Assembly (NCBI GenBank): GCA_035296625.1
Contig: DATHAO010000021.1
Location: 1 to 64,000 of the forward strand
Source: DATCLS01 sp035296625
GTDB taxonomy: Bacteria > Actinomycetota > Acidimicrobiia > Acidimicrobiales > VFJN01
Direction: 5' to 3'
Length of the DNA: 64,000 nucleotides
Positions 33,857 through 42,549 of the stretch are shown piece after piece. The notes below the pieces were generated by a model. It was given only the letters and a program-made list of their open reading frames with translations. It had not been told where the DNA came from and searched no databases. The position numbers and the translations under genes are program-made. How positions within the stretch are numbered: position 1 is the first letter of the stretch; every line of letters begins with the position of its first letter.

Positions 33857-34891
33857 TCAGCGGCGCAGCAGGCGGCGGGCGACGACGATGGCGCCGGCCG
33901 TGGCCCCGGCCAGCGCGACCGCCGACCCGCCGAGCAGAAGTTCCTGGCGGCGCTTGGGGCTGAGCGTGGCGAGCGGGCCGGCCTCGTGGGCCTCGACGCA
34001 CGCCTCCTCGTTCGTGACGGTGGCCGTCCACCCGGCCGCCTTCAGTCGGTCGTTCGCCACGACCCACGGGTGCAGCGTGTAGGGCAGCAGCTCAGGGGGC
34101 GTAGGGGCGATCCCCGACCGGAAGCCGAGCCCGACCAGCCGGCGGACCGCCCGCTCGGGCAGTCGAACCTTGGGCGGCGCCCCGGTGAGCGAGCGCACCT
34201 CGTCGCCCGGGATCGAGCCGTCGGGCGCCACGTTGAACGCCCCGTCGAGCCGCCCGCGGCGCGCCAAATCGACGGCGGCGGCGAGGTCGTCGACGTGCAC
34301 GAACTGTACGGGCGGCTCCTCCGTGCCCTCGGGGACGGCGGGCCCGGGCTTCAGCGTGCGGGGCAGCCACTCCCTGCCGTCGGCCGCGGCCACGCGCACC
34401 GGTCGCAGCACGGTGACGGTGGCGCCAGGGTGCTCGCCGCGCCACTCGGCGGCCAAGCGCTCGATCTCCGCCCGCTCTGCCGCGAAGGCGAAGCCGGGGT
34501 TCGGCCGCAGGGTCGCCTCCTCGGTGAGGGGCACCGGGTTGTTCGGCCAGGCCCCGTAGACCGTGGCCGACGACACGAGCACGACGTGGGACACGCCGGC
34601 GCTGCCGGCGGCGTCGAGCACCCGGTGGGCCACGTCGACGTCCGCGGTGGCGGACGTCGGCCCGGCGGGCGCGGACACGTCGAGGTGGAGGAGCGCCTCG
34701 GCCCCCTCGAGGTCGGGCTTGAGGTCGTCGGTGGCCAGGTCCAGCCGCCGCACGTTTACACCGGCCGCCGCGCCGGGCACGGCGCAGCCGGCGACGGCCA
34801 CCACCTCCTCGACCGCCGGGTCGGCCAAAGCGAGGCCCACCACCCGCTCGGCCAGCGGTGCATCTGCGCCCGTGATGACAACGCTCCCCAT
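33857..34891 (-). CDS. NAD-dependent epimerase/dehydratase-family protein
   Basis: From ATG 34891 the product is 344 residues. It opens with an atypical SDR nucleotide motif, VVITGADAPLAERVVGLALA. It then has VSHVVLVSSATVYGAWPNNP and FAAERAEIERLAAEWRGEHP, corresponding to the SSxxxYG and YxxxK regions, with the Tyr/Lys pair not conserved. VQFVHVDDLAAAVDLARRGR and FNVAPDGSIPGDEV are typical of extended SDRs. The C-terminus ends in a hydrophobic helix and basic tail (GSAVALAGATAGAIVVARRL), suggesting membrane attachment. The altered nucleotide loop and active site leave catalysis uncertain. Confidence 0.8.
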   Translation of the reverse strand: MGSVVITGADAPLAERVVGLALADPAVEEVVAVAGCAVPGAAAGVNVRRLDLATDDLKPDLEGAEALLHLDVSAPAGPTSATADVDVAHRVLDAAGSAGVSHVVLVSSATVYGAWPNNPVPLTEEATLRPNPGFAFAAERAEIERLAAEWRGEHPGATVTVLRPVRVAAADGREWLPRTLKPGPAVPEGTEEPPVQFVHVDDLAAAVDLARRGRLDGAFNVAPDGSIPGDEVRSLTGAPPKVRLPERAVRRLVGLGFRSGIAPTPPELLPYTLHPWVVANDRLKAAGWTATVTNEEACVEAHEAGPLATLSPKRRQELLLGGSAVALAGATAGAIVVARRLLRR

Positions 34892-35000
34892 GAGGTAGGA
34901 GCTTGCCAGGTGCCGCCCCGGTAAACGACACGTGACGCCGGAGGACTCCAGGTGGCGGCATCGGGCCGGCGACGTCGCCATGCCAGGAGGCGGGGATAGC

Positions 35001-36245
35001 GTGCACCTTGTGAGCGATCCCGGCTCCCCCAACCCGTTCGAGGGCTTCCCGCTCTTCGGCGACCTGGCCAAGCTCTTCGGCCAGGGGGGCATGGGAGCCG
35101 GCGCCCCCTGGGAGGCGGCCCGCACCCTGGCGCTCAACGTGGCCACGGACGGCACGAGCGAGCCCAACGTCGACCCGCTCGAGCGCATCAAGCTCGAGCA
35201 GCTCGCCCGCGTGGCCGACCTCCAGGTGGCGCACGTGACCGGCCTGTCGACCTCGGCCACCGGCCGACAGCTCACCGTCGTGCCCGTCACCCGGGGCCAG
35301 TGGGCCCGCCGCACGCTCGACGACTACCGCCCGCTGCTCGAGAAGCTGGCCGGGTCCCTCGGCTCACCCGAGGCGCTGGCCGACGAGATCGGCGGCGACG
35401 TGGACGAGCCCGACGGCCCGGCCGGCCCCGAGGACCAGCTCGCCGCCATGCTCGGCCCGATGCTGTCGGCGATGCAGCCGATGATGGTGGCGATGACCGC
35501 CGGATCGATGGTTGGTCACCTCGCCCGCCGCTCGCTCGGCCAGTACGACCTGCCGATCCCCCGGTCGCCGTCCGACGAGCTGATGATCGTCGTGCCCAAC
35601 CTCGACGCCTTCGGGCGCGAGTGGAGCCTGCCCGACGACGACCTGCGCCTGTGGATCTGCCTCCACGAGATTGCCTACCACACGGTCCTGGCGGTGCCCC
35701 ACGTGCGGGGCCGGCTCGACTCGCTGCTCACCCGCTACACGACCAGCTTCCGCAACGACCCCCGAGCCCTCGAGGACCAGATCGGCGAGCTCGACCTGGC
35801 GGGCGGTCCCGATGCCCTCGCCAGCTTCCAATCGCTGCTCGGCGAGCCGGGCGCCCTGCTCGGCGCGATCCAGTCCGACGAGCAGCGGGCGCTGCTCCCG
35901 CAGCTGGAGGCGACGGTCGCGGTGATCGCCGGTGTCGTCGACCATGTCATGGACGAGGTCGGGCACAAGCTGATCGCCAGCTACGGCATGCTCACCGAGG
36001 CGCTGCGCCGGCGCCGGGTCGAGACGGCCGAGTCCGACCGGTTCGTCGAGCGGCTGCTCGGCCTCGAGCTCACCCAGGGCGTCTACGACCGGGGCACGGC
36101 ATTCGTCGCCGGCGTGATCGAGCGGGCCGGACCCGACGGCCTCGCCCGCCTGTGGGAGTCCGAGCGCATGCTGCCCAGCCCTCCCGAGGTGGACGCCCCG
36201 GGCCTCTGGCTGGCCCGCATCGACCTGCCCAACGACGACGGCTGA
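35001..36245 (+). CDS. DUF2342 putative zinc-dependent metalloprotease / F420-associated protein
   Basis: The product of about 414 residues matches the actinobacterial DUF2342 family: PWEAARTLALNVATDG, VDPLERIKLEQLARVADLQV, LRLWICLHEIAYHTVLAVPH and LLGLELTQGVYDRGTAFVAG. The zinc motif in relatives is HExxH; here it reads HEIAYH, so the second His is shifted by one. The start is uncertain: GTG 35001 has AGGAGG ten bases upstream, GTG 35010 is an alternative, and ATG 34932 adds 23 residues. The family occurs next to UPF0182 and PDZ/Lon genes in mycobacteria, and those genes are also in this window. Confidence 0.85.
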   Translation: MHLVSDPGSPNPFEGFPLFGDLAKLFGQGGMGAGAPWEAARTLALNVATDGTSEPNVDPLERIKLEQLARVADLQVAHVTGLSTSATGRQLTVVPVTRGQWARRTLDDYRPLLEKLAGSLGSPEALADEIGGDVDEPDGPAGPEDQLAAMLGPMLSAMQPMMVAMTAGSMVGHLARRSLGQYDLPIPRSPSDELMIVVPNLDAFGREWSLPDDDLRLWICLHEIAYHTVLAVPHVRGRLDSLLTRYTTSFRNDPRALEDQIGELDLAGGPDALASFQSLLGEPGALLGAIQSDEQRALLPQLEATVAVIAGVVDHVMDEVGHKLIASYGMLTEALRRRRVETAESDRFVERLLGLELTQGVYDRGTAFVAGVIERAGPDGLARLWESERMLPSPPEVDAPGLWLARIDLPNDDG

Positions 36246-36286
36246 CGCCCGACCGTCGCCCGAACGCCGGGTGCTCCGGCGCGCCG

Positions 36287-37813
36287 CTAGTGCAGGTGGG
36301 TCGAGTCGCCGACCACTGAGTCGCCGGACCGCGCCCGCGGCGGGGGCGGGGGCGGAGGAGGGGGCGGCGGCGGCAGGTCCGCCAGCGGCGGCGGGTCGGA
36401 CCGGCGCACGATGGGCGGCAGGTCCGTCGGGAAGCCCTCGTCGCTGTCGAGCGGTGACGGCGCCGGCTGCGACGCCGACGGGCCTGTCCCCTCGCCGGTC
36501 CGGCGCCGGCGACCCTGGCCGCGCCGTCCCACGATGGCACCCAGCCGCGGGCGGGGCACCGGCACGCGGCGCGTGGGTGGCGGCCGCCCCTCGGCCACGG
36601 CCCGCAGGCCCAGCAGGTAGGACACCACCGCGAACGTCGCCACCCCGGCGATGACCAGGAAGCCGATGCGGGCGGGGATCGACACGACCACGGGCACGAA
36701 CGCCCCGACGACCCAGAACAGCTGGAAGCGCGTCTCGAACCGCGCGAACGCCCGGCCCCGGTTGGCGTCGGGAGCGTCGCGCTGGACGATGGCGTCGAAG
36801 GCGAGCTTGCCGGCGCTGGCGCCCATGCCCACCGACGCCGCCATGACGGCCGCGCTCAGCAGGCCCGCGGCGTACGCGCTGAGCAGGCCCATCACCGCCA
36901 CGCCGGCGAGGACAACCTGCAGGATGCGCTCCTCGACCATGCCGCTGCGGCGCAACGCGGGCGCGACGAGCGAGCCGGCCAGCGCTCCCAGGCCGCTGGC
37001 GCCCACGGCCACGCCGAACTGCCACGGGGGGGCATCATCCGCCCGCAGCTGGAACGCGATGAGGAACGTGAGGAAGCCGACGACGCCCCGCAGCAGGCCC
37101 ATGGCGGACGCGGCGATGAGGATGTTGCCGCTCCGCAGCTCCTCGCGTTCGGCGTCCGTCGTCGGGTCGACCGCCACCCGGGTGGGCGGGATGCGGGTGG
37201 CGAACACGGCGGCCGCGGCGAAGACCACGGTGGCGAGCACGAGCACGCCCTCGCTGCCGGCGATCAGCACGGCGAGGCCACCGGGGATGGCGGCCACGAA
37301 TCCCATGACGCCGGAGAGGAACGACAGCCGTGAGTTCGCCTCGACGAGCTCCTGCTCGGACCGCACGACCGTCGGCACGATCGCCGACTTGGCCACGTGG
37401 TAGCTCTTCGAGAGGACCAGCACGGCGAACGCCTCGGGGAACAGCAGCAGGCTGTCGAGGTGCCCGACCATCAGCACGCAGACGAGGACCCGCAGGGCGT
37501 TGGCGCCGATGACGATCAGCCGCCGGCCACCCCGGGCCCGGTCGAGCGCCGGACCGATCAGCGGGGCCACCACCGAGAACGGCGCCATGGTCAGGCCCAG
37601 GTAGAGGGCGACCCGCCAGCGGGCGGCGTCGGGGTCGATCGAGAAGAACAGCGACCCGGCGAGCGCCAGCGCGATCAGCGTGTCACCGGCGACGGCGGCG
37701 GCGTGGGTGCGGGCGAGCCGGGTGAACGGCGGGACCGAGAACGCCTCGGCCCCCGGCCCGCGGCGGCGCCGCGTGGGCTGCTCCTCGAGCGGCTGCCAGC
37801 CGTGGTCCGACAC
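36287..37813 (-). CDS. Major facilitator superfamily transporter
   Basis: The 508-residue protein has about 12 hydrophobic helices between residues 35 and 420 (AVAGDTLIALALAGSLFFSI, FVAAIPGGLAVLIAGSEGVL, GLLRGVVGFLTFLIAFQLRA and others). A cytoplasmic C-terminal tail ends in a run of 12 Pro. The N-terminal loop PLIGPALDRARGGRRLIVIG is the MFS motif-A equivalent. The substrate is unknown. It is downstream of the regX3-like gene on the same strand and may be read through from the phosphate block. Confidence 0.88.
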   Translation of the reverse strand: MSDHGWQPLEEQPTRRRRGPGAEAFSVPPFTRLARTHAAAVAGDTLIALALAGSLFFSIDPDAARWRVALYLGLTMAPFSVVAPLIGPALDRARGGRRLIVIGANALRVLVCVLMVGHLDSLLLFPEAFAVLVLSKSYHVAKSAIVPTVVRSEQELVEANSRLSFLSGVMGFVAAIPGGLAVLIAGSEGVLVLATVVFAAAAVFATRIPPTRVAVDPTTDAEREELRSGNILIAASAMGLLRGVVGFLTFLIAFQLRADDAPPWQFGVAVGASGLGALAGSLVAPALRRSGMVEERILQVVLAGVAVMGLLSAYAAGLLSAAVMAASVGMGASAGKLAFDAIVQRDAPDANRGRAFARFETRFQLFWVVGAFVPVVVSIPARIGFLVIAGVATFAVVSYLLGLRAVAEGRPPPTRRVPVPRPRLGAIVGRRGQGRRRRTGEGTGPSASQPAPSPLDSDEGFPTDLPPIVRRSDPPPLADLPPPPPPPPPPPPRARSGDSVVGDSTHLH

Positions 37814-37873
37814 CTTGGCGAGGGTAACCCAGCCCTCCCGCCGATCGGCGAAGTCTCGGCCCCGCGCCGGGGT

Positions 37874-38584
37874 TCAGCGAGGGGCGTCGTACTTGTAGCC
37901 GAGGCCCCGGATCGTGACGATGCGGGTGGGCACCGACGGGTCCTTCTCGACCTTGGCCCGGAGGCGCTTGATGTGGACGTCGAGCGTCTTGGTGTCGCCC
38001 ACGTAGTCGGTGCCCCACACCCGGTCGATCAGCGTGTCGCGGGGCAGGACCCGGCCGGCGTTGGCCAGCAGGATCTCGAGCAGCTCGAACTCCTTGAGCG
38101 GCAGGCGGACCGGCTCGCCGCGGATCTCGACCTCGTGGCGCTCGGCGTCGAGGCGCACGTCGCCCACCTCGAGCGCCTCGCCGTTCGCCGTGGGGCGGGC
38201 CGCCGCCTCGGGCGGGCGCCGGCGCAGCACCGCTCGCATGCGGGCAACCAGCTCCCGCAGCCGGTAGGGCTTCGTGACGTAGTCGTCGGCCCCGACCTCG
38301 AGGCCCACGACCGTGTCGATCTCCGAGCCCTTCGCCGTGACCATGATGATCGGCACGGCGGAGCGCCGGCGTAGCTCGCGGCACACGTCGACGCCCGACA
38401 CCTTGGGCAGCATGACGTCGAGCAGCACCAGGTCCGGGCGCACGGCGTCGAACGCCTCGAGCGCCTCGGCCCCGTCGTGGGCCACCTGCACGCGGAAGCC
38501 CTCGCGGCGCAGGCCGACGGTGAGGGCCTCCACGAAGCTGTCCTCGTCCTCCACGACGAGCACCGTGGCATCGGGGGTGGTCAT
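37874..38584 (-). CDS. OmpR-family response regulator, RegX3/PhoP-like
   Basis: The 236-residue protein has an N-terminal receiver (VLVVEDEDSFVEALTVGLRR, acceptor Asp in LVLLDVMLPKVSG, MVTAKGSEIDTVVGLEVGAD). A winged helix follows (LPLKEFELLEILLANAGRVL, DYVGDTKTLDVHIKRLRAKV, TIRGLGYKYD). It overlaps the kinase stop by ATGA. Its place after pstSCAB-phoU and surE, and the GTTCACC repeats upstream of pstS, point to the phosphate-starvation regulator (RegX3/PhoP). Confidence 0.92.
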   Translation of the reverse strand: MTTPDATVLVVEDEDSFVEALTVGLRREGFRVQVAHDGAEALEAFDAVRPDLVLLDVMLPKVSGVDVCRELRRRSAVPIIMVTAKGSEIDTVVGLEVGADDYVTKPYRLRELVARMRAVLRRRPPEAAARPTANGEALEVGDVRLDAERHEVEIRGEPVRLPLKEFELLEILLANAGRVLPRDTLIDRVWGTDYVGDTKTLDVHIKRLRAKVEKDPSVPTRIVTIRGLGYKYDAPR

Positions 38585-39870
38585 CGGCTCTCCTTGATCG
38601 GTGCGCCGGCGCCGGGGCCGGGCGGCGCCCGGCCGGGGCTCGTCGCGGGTGTAGGCGGGTCGGACGGCAGGCGCAGTGTGAAGGTGGACCCGGCGCCCTC
38701 GCGCGACTCGACCCGCACCTCGCCCCGGTGGTTCGAGGCCACGTGGCGCACGATCGCGAGGCCGAGGCCGGTTCCACCGGTGTCGCGGCTGCGAGCCCGG
38801 TCGACCCGGTAGAAGCGCTCGAAGATCCGCTCGAGGTCCCGGCGGGGGATGCCCATGCCGTGGTCGCGCACCATGACGTCGATCCAGTGCCCCGTGGCCC
38901 GCGCCCGGACGTCCACGGTGCTGCCCGGCTCGCTGTACTTCACGGCGTTGTCGACCAGGTTCGTCACGGCCGAGACGAGCTGGCGGCGCTCGCCGGCCAC
39001 GACCAGGCCGGGGGCCACGTCGCCCAACTGGATGGCGATGCCGCGCTGCTCGGCGGCGGGCCGGACCCGCTCGTTGGCCTCGGCCAAGACTTTCCCCACC
39101 GCCACCTCTTCGCCCCGGACGCCGGTCGGCGACACCTCGAGCCGCGACAGCTCCAGCAGGTCGTCGATCGTGCTGCCCACCCGGAACGCCTCGTTGGCCA
39201 GGCGGGTGGCGAGGCGCCGGGCGACCTCCGGGTCCTGCTCGTCGAGCAGCGTCTCGGCGAGCAACGCGAGCGCCCCGACCGGGGTCTTGAGCTCGTGGCT
39301 GATGTTGGCCACGAAGTCGCGGCGCACGTTCTCGAGGCGGCGCCGCTCGGATGTGTCCTCGACGACCACGAGCGCCCCCGACGGGCGGGCCGGATCCTCC
39401 AGCGGCATGGCCTTGACGCTCAGCATGCGCCGCGGCGGCCCGAACAGCTCGAGCTCTCGGGTGGCGACCCGCCCCCGCAGGGCGTCGTCCGCCAGCGCGG
39501 TGATCGCCTCCTCCACGAGGGCATCGCTGTGGCGGGCGGCGAGGAACGAGGCGGCCGGGTCGTTTCGGTAGGTCACCTCGCCGCGCTCGTCGAAGATCAC
39601 CACGCCGTGACCGATGGCGCCGAGCGCCCAGGCCAGGCGGTCCTCGCTGCGCGCCGTCCGCCGGCGGGCGTCGACCGCCCGGTCGACCGCCCGCTCCAGC
39701 CGATCGAGGGCGGTGTCGAGGCCGCCCGGCCGCTCGTCGGCGCCCGTGGCGCTGCCCTCCAGGGCCTCGGCGGCGCTCGTCGCCCGCGCCGCCGCCGTCC
39801 GCTGGGCGACCAGCAGCGCCGTGAGCCACCCCACGGCCACGACCAGGGCGACGACGAGCAGCGCCACCAC
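38581..39870 (-). CDS. PAS-containing sensor histidine kinase, SenX3-like
   Basis: The 429-residue protein starts with one N-terminal membrane helix (MVALLVVALVVAVGWLTALL), then a coiled segment and a PAS-like domain (WALGAIGHGVVIFDERGEVT). The HisKA box is DFVANISHELKTPVGALALL with the phospho-acceptor His. An HATPase domain follows (LVSAVTNLVDNAVKYSEPGS, DHGMGIPRRDLERIFERFYR, GGTGLGLAIVRHV). There is no extracytoplasmic sensory loop. As in SenX3/PhoR systems, it probably senses phosphate through the Pst-PhoU complex. GTG 39870 lies 6 bases after the surE stop. Confidence 0.92.
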   Translation of the reverse strand: MVALLVVALVVAVGWLTALLVAQRTAAARATSAAEALEGSATGADERPGGLDTALDRLERAVDRAVDARRRTARSEDRLAWALGAIGHGVVIFDERGEVTYRNDPAASFLAARHSDALVEEAITALADDALRGRVATRELELFGPPRRMLSVKAMPLEDPARPSGALVVVEDTSERRRLENVRRDFVANISHELKTPVGALALLAETLLDEQDPEVARRLATRLANEAFRVGSTIDDLLELSRLEVSPTGVRGEEVAVGKVLAEANERVRPAAEQRGIAIQLGDVAPGLVVAGERRQLVSAVTNLVDNAVKYSEPGSTVDVRARATGHWIDVMVRDHGMGIPRRDLERIFERFYRVDRARSRDTGGTGLGLAIVRHVASNHRGEVRVESREGAGSTFTLRLPSDPPTPATSPGRAPPGPGAGAPIKESR

Positions 39871-39876
39871 GACGGC

Positions 39877-40791
39877 CTACGCGGTCCTTCGCCCCGGGCG
39901 CGGCAGGGCGTCGAGCGCGCCCGCGAGGTCCGCGTCGGAGTCGATGCCGACGCCGGTCAGCGCCGTGATCGCCACGAACCCCTGCTTCACCAGGGCGCTG
40001 TCGGACTCGGGCGGCATCTCGTCGCGGGTCGGGCGCAGCTCGAGCTGCAGGCGACCGCTGCTGGGCGACGCCGCCTCGACCACGCCGGTGCGCACGGTGC
40101 CGAACGGCGCCAGCTGGCCGGAGCGCACGCCGGCCAGCTGGTCCAGCGGCCGGTTCGGCACATTGACGTTGAGCACCGTGCCCTTCGGCGCGGCGACGAC
40201 CCAGTCTACGAATGAGGCCGCCACCGTGGCCGCCACGTCCCACTGGGCCGGACGGTCGAACCGCTCGGCCGGCTGTCCCTCGGCCGCGGCTTCGACGTCG
40301 GCGACCACCTCGGCGACCGCCCCGCCGCCGTCGATCGTCGGCAGATCCGCGGCGCCGGCCTGCTCGTGGATCAGCAGCGTGGACACGTCGATGCTCACGG
40401 CGATGCCGCTGGCGCCGAAGTTCGCGGCGGTGAGGGCGGCGCCGACCGTGCCCGAGTGCAGCACCGCCCGGCCGGTGTTGCAGCCCGGGTTGACGCCGGA
40501 GACGACCAGCCCGGGTGGCTCGCCGAAGCCCCCGAGACGGGCGGCGAGCACGCACAGGCCCGGCGGGCCGGCCACCGCGTAGCACGGGACGCCCTCCAGT
40601 CGCGGGAGGTCCACCGGCTCGGCGTCGATCGCCTCGTCGACGTGCACCTGGCCGATCGCCGCCGACATGCCGCTCATCTCGCGGTCGGGCGCGGCGACGA
40701 CCACGTCGTAGCCGGCGTCGATCAGGGCGCGCGCCAGGGCGTGCAGCCCGCGGGACGAGACGCCGTCGTCGTTGGTGACCAGGACCTTCAT
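39877..40791 (-). CDS. surE: 5'/3'-nucleotidase SurE
   Basis: The 304-residue protein has the SurE fold: MKVLVTNDDGVSSRGLHALA with the metal-binding Asp pair, VVVAAPDREMSGMSAAIG with the catalytic Ser/Asn region, and LVVSGVNPGCNTGRAVLHSG, GTVGAALTAANFGASGIAVS. SurE hydrolyses nucleoside monophosphates, releasing phosphate. The protein is longer than usual (about 250-265) because of a C-terminal extension with VGIDSDADLAGALDALPRPG. Its position between phoU and the senX3-like kinase places it in the phosphate regulon region. Confidence 0.92.
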   Translation of the reverse strand: MKVLVTNDDGVSSRGLHALARALIDAGYDVVVAAPDREMSGMSAAIGQVHVDEAIDAEPVDLPRLEGVPCYAVAGPPGLCVLAARLGGFGEPPGLVVSGVNPGCNTGRAVLHSGTVGAALTAANFGASGIAVSIDVSTLLIHEQAGAADLPTIDGGGAVAEVVADVEAAAEGQPAERFDRPAQWDVAATVAASFVDWVVAAPKGTVLNVNVPNRPLDQLAGVRSGQLAPFGTVRTGVVEAASPSSGRLQLELRPTRDEMPPESDSALVKQGFVAITALTGVGIDSDADLAGALDALPRPGRRTA

Positions 40792-40894
40792 GGAATGCCC
40801 TCCGGGTGGTGGTTCGTCACCCTGAGTCTGCCCGTCGCGCAGCCCGGCACCATCGGACGGGGATCGCGGGCGGGCGCTGGCCGGGCGGCCTCGC

Positions 40895-41581
40895 TCACCG
40901 GACCTCGGCCGCGAGGTGCGCCGCCTCGCCGGTGATGAGGTAGCGAAGGCGGGCTCCGATGATCGCCGCGTGGTCGGCGATACGGTCGGCCGCGTGGCCG
41001 GCGGCGTACACGGCCATGGCCAGTGGCACGGCCTCCGGGCCCTCGAAGTGGCGCATCTCGACGATCATCCGCTCGTGGTAGGAGGCGAACGACGGGCGGT
41101 TCGTGGCCAGGTCGGTGGCGAGCCCGAGGTCCTGCGCCGACCAGGCGCGCAGCGCCGTGCGGTACTGCTCGACGGCGACGTCGACAAGCGTGAGCACCAG
41201 GTCCCAGGCCGCGCCGGTGGCCGCCAAGTCGTCGGCCTGGGGGGCGAGCTTGATGCCGCGCAGCGCGAGGTCTCCGATGCGCTCGAACTCCGAGAGGATG
41301 CGCACGGCCGATAGCACGAAGCGCAGGTCGGAGGCCACGGGCGCCTCGCGGTTGAGGAGCCCGTAGCAGCGCTCGAGCAGCGAGAGGTGCATGTCGTCGA
41401 TCTCGTCGTCGGCCGCCAGCGCCTCGCCCACCAGCTGCTCGTCGCCCTCGCGCAGCGCGCGGCGGAGCCGCTCGAGGTTCTGGTCGACACGGATGCCCAT
41501 GACCTCGACCTGCAGCCGCAACTGGTCGAGCTCGTCGTGGAACACGGTGCGGAGCGGAGACGGCATGGGATCTGACGCCAT
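40895..41581 (-). CDS. phoU: Phosphate transport system regulator PhoU
   Basis: The 228-residue protein has two three-helix PhoU repeats: FHDELDQLRLQVEVMGIRVD, ALAADDEIDDMHLSLLERCY, DLRFVLSAVRILSEFERIGD and YAAGHAADRIADHAAIIGAR, with the conserved E/DxxxD metal motifs. PhoU couples the Pst transporter to the sensor kinase and represses the regulon when phosphate is plentiful. It follows pstB on the same strand. Confidence 0.94.
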   Translation of the reverse strand: MASDPMPSPLRTVFHDELDQLRLQVEVMGIRVDQNLERLRRALREGDEQLVGEALAADDEIDDMHLSLLERCYGLLNREAPVASDLRFVLSAVRILSEFERIGDLALRGIKLAPQADDLAATGAAWDLVLTLVDVAVEQYRTALRAWSAQDLGLATDLATNRPSFASYHERMIVEMRHFEGPEAVPLAMAVYAAGHAADRIADHAAIIGARLRYLITGEAAHLAAEVR

Positions 41582-41637
41582 CTATCCCACCCTCCGGACG
41601 TCGCTCAGGTTTCGGCCTCCCGTCATCGCACGTGGCT

Positions 41638-42549
41638 TCAGCCGAAGCGCCCGGTGATGTAGTTCTCGGTGCGTTCGTCCGAGGGGTTGGAGAAGATCGT
41701 CTCCGTCCGGTCGAACTCGACGAGCACCCCGGTGCGCCGGTCGGACTCGGGGTTCACGTCGGTCGAGTAGAAGGCCGTGGCGTCCGACACCCGGGCGGCC
41801 TGCTGCATGTTGTGGGTCACGATCACGATCGTGAACTCGGTCTTGATCTCCTGCATCAGGTCCTCGATGCGCGCGGTCGCGATGGGGTCGAGCGCCGAGC
41901 AGGGCTCGTCCATCAGCAAGACCTCCGGCTTGGTCGCCACGGCCCGGGCGATGCACAGGCGCTGCTGCTGCCCGCCCGAGAGACCCATCGCGGACTCCTT
42001 CAGGCGGTCCTTCACCTCGTCCCACAGCGCGGCCTTGGTCAGCGACTCCTCGATGACGGCATCGACGTCGGCCCTCTTCTTCGTGCCGAGCAGGCGGGGA
42101 CCGTAGGCGACGTTGTCGTAGATCGACTTGGGGAACGGATTCGGCTTCTGGAACACCATGCCGATCCGCCGTCGCACTTCGACCGGGTCGACCTTGGGCC
42201 CGTAGAGAGCGACGCCGTGGTAGTTCAGCGTGCCCTCCGGGTGGGCGCCGGGGATCAGGTCGTTCATGCGGTTGAAGCAGCGCAGCATCGTGGTCTTCCC
42301 GCAGCCCGACGGGCCGATGAACGCGGTGATCTCGTGCTGGCGGACGTCGAGGTCGACATCGCGCACGGCCCGGAAGCTGCCGTAGTAGACGCTCAGGTCA
42401 CGCACCTCGAACACGACGGGCAACTGCGAGGGATCGGGCGCGCCGGTCGAGAGCCCGGCGGCCGCCGTGCGGGGAACCGGCGCCGGGGCGGTCGCCGTGG
42501 TGGAACGCGGGGAGGCGGCGGTGGTGGCGGGAGCGACGGGCTCGGTCAT
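41638..42549 (-). CDS. pstB: Phosphate ABC transporter ATP-binding protein PstB
   Basis: The 303-residue ATPase has Walker A GPSGCGKT (residues 79-86), NRMNDLIPGAHPEGTLNYHG, Q-loop MVFQKPNPFPKSIYDNVAYG, signature LSGGQQQRLCIARA, Walker B VLLMDEPCSALDP and the switch His in IVIVTHNMQQAARVSD, all strict PstB features. An N-terminal extension of about 45 residues, Ala/Thr/Pro-rich, is unusual. It overlaps the pstA stop by four bases. Confidence 0.96.
   Translation of the reverse strand: MTEPVAPATTAASPRSTTATAPAPVPRTAAAGLSTGAPDPSQLPVVFEVRDLSVYYGSFRAVRDVDLDVRQHEITAFIGPSGCGKTTMLRCFNRMNDLIPGAHPEGTLNYHGVALYGPKVDPVEVRRRIGMVFQKPNPFPKSIYDNVAYGPRLLGTKKRADVDAVIEESLTKAALWDEVKDRLKESAMGLSGGQQQRLCIARAVATKPEVLLMDEPCSALDPIATARIEDLMQEIKTEFTIVIVTHNMQQAARVSDATAFYSTDVNPESDRRTGVLVEFDRTETIFSNPSDERTENYITGRFG

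Noticed and set aside
34932..35000. Upstream ATG start for the DUF2342 gene
   Set aside because: No ribosome site and no homology before about 35010; GTG 35001 has AGGAGG.
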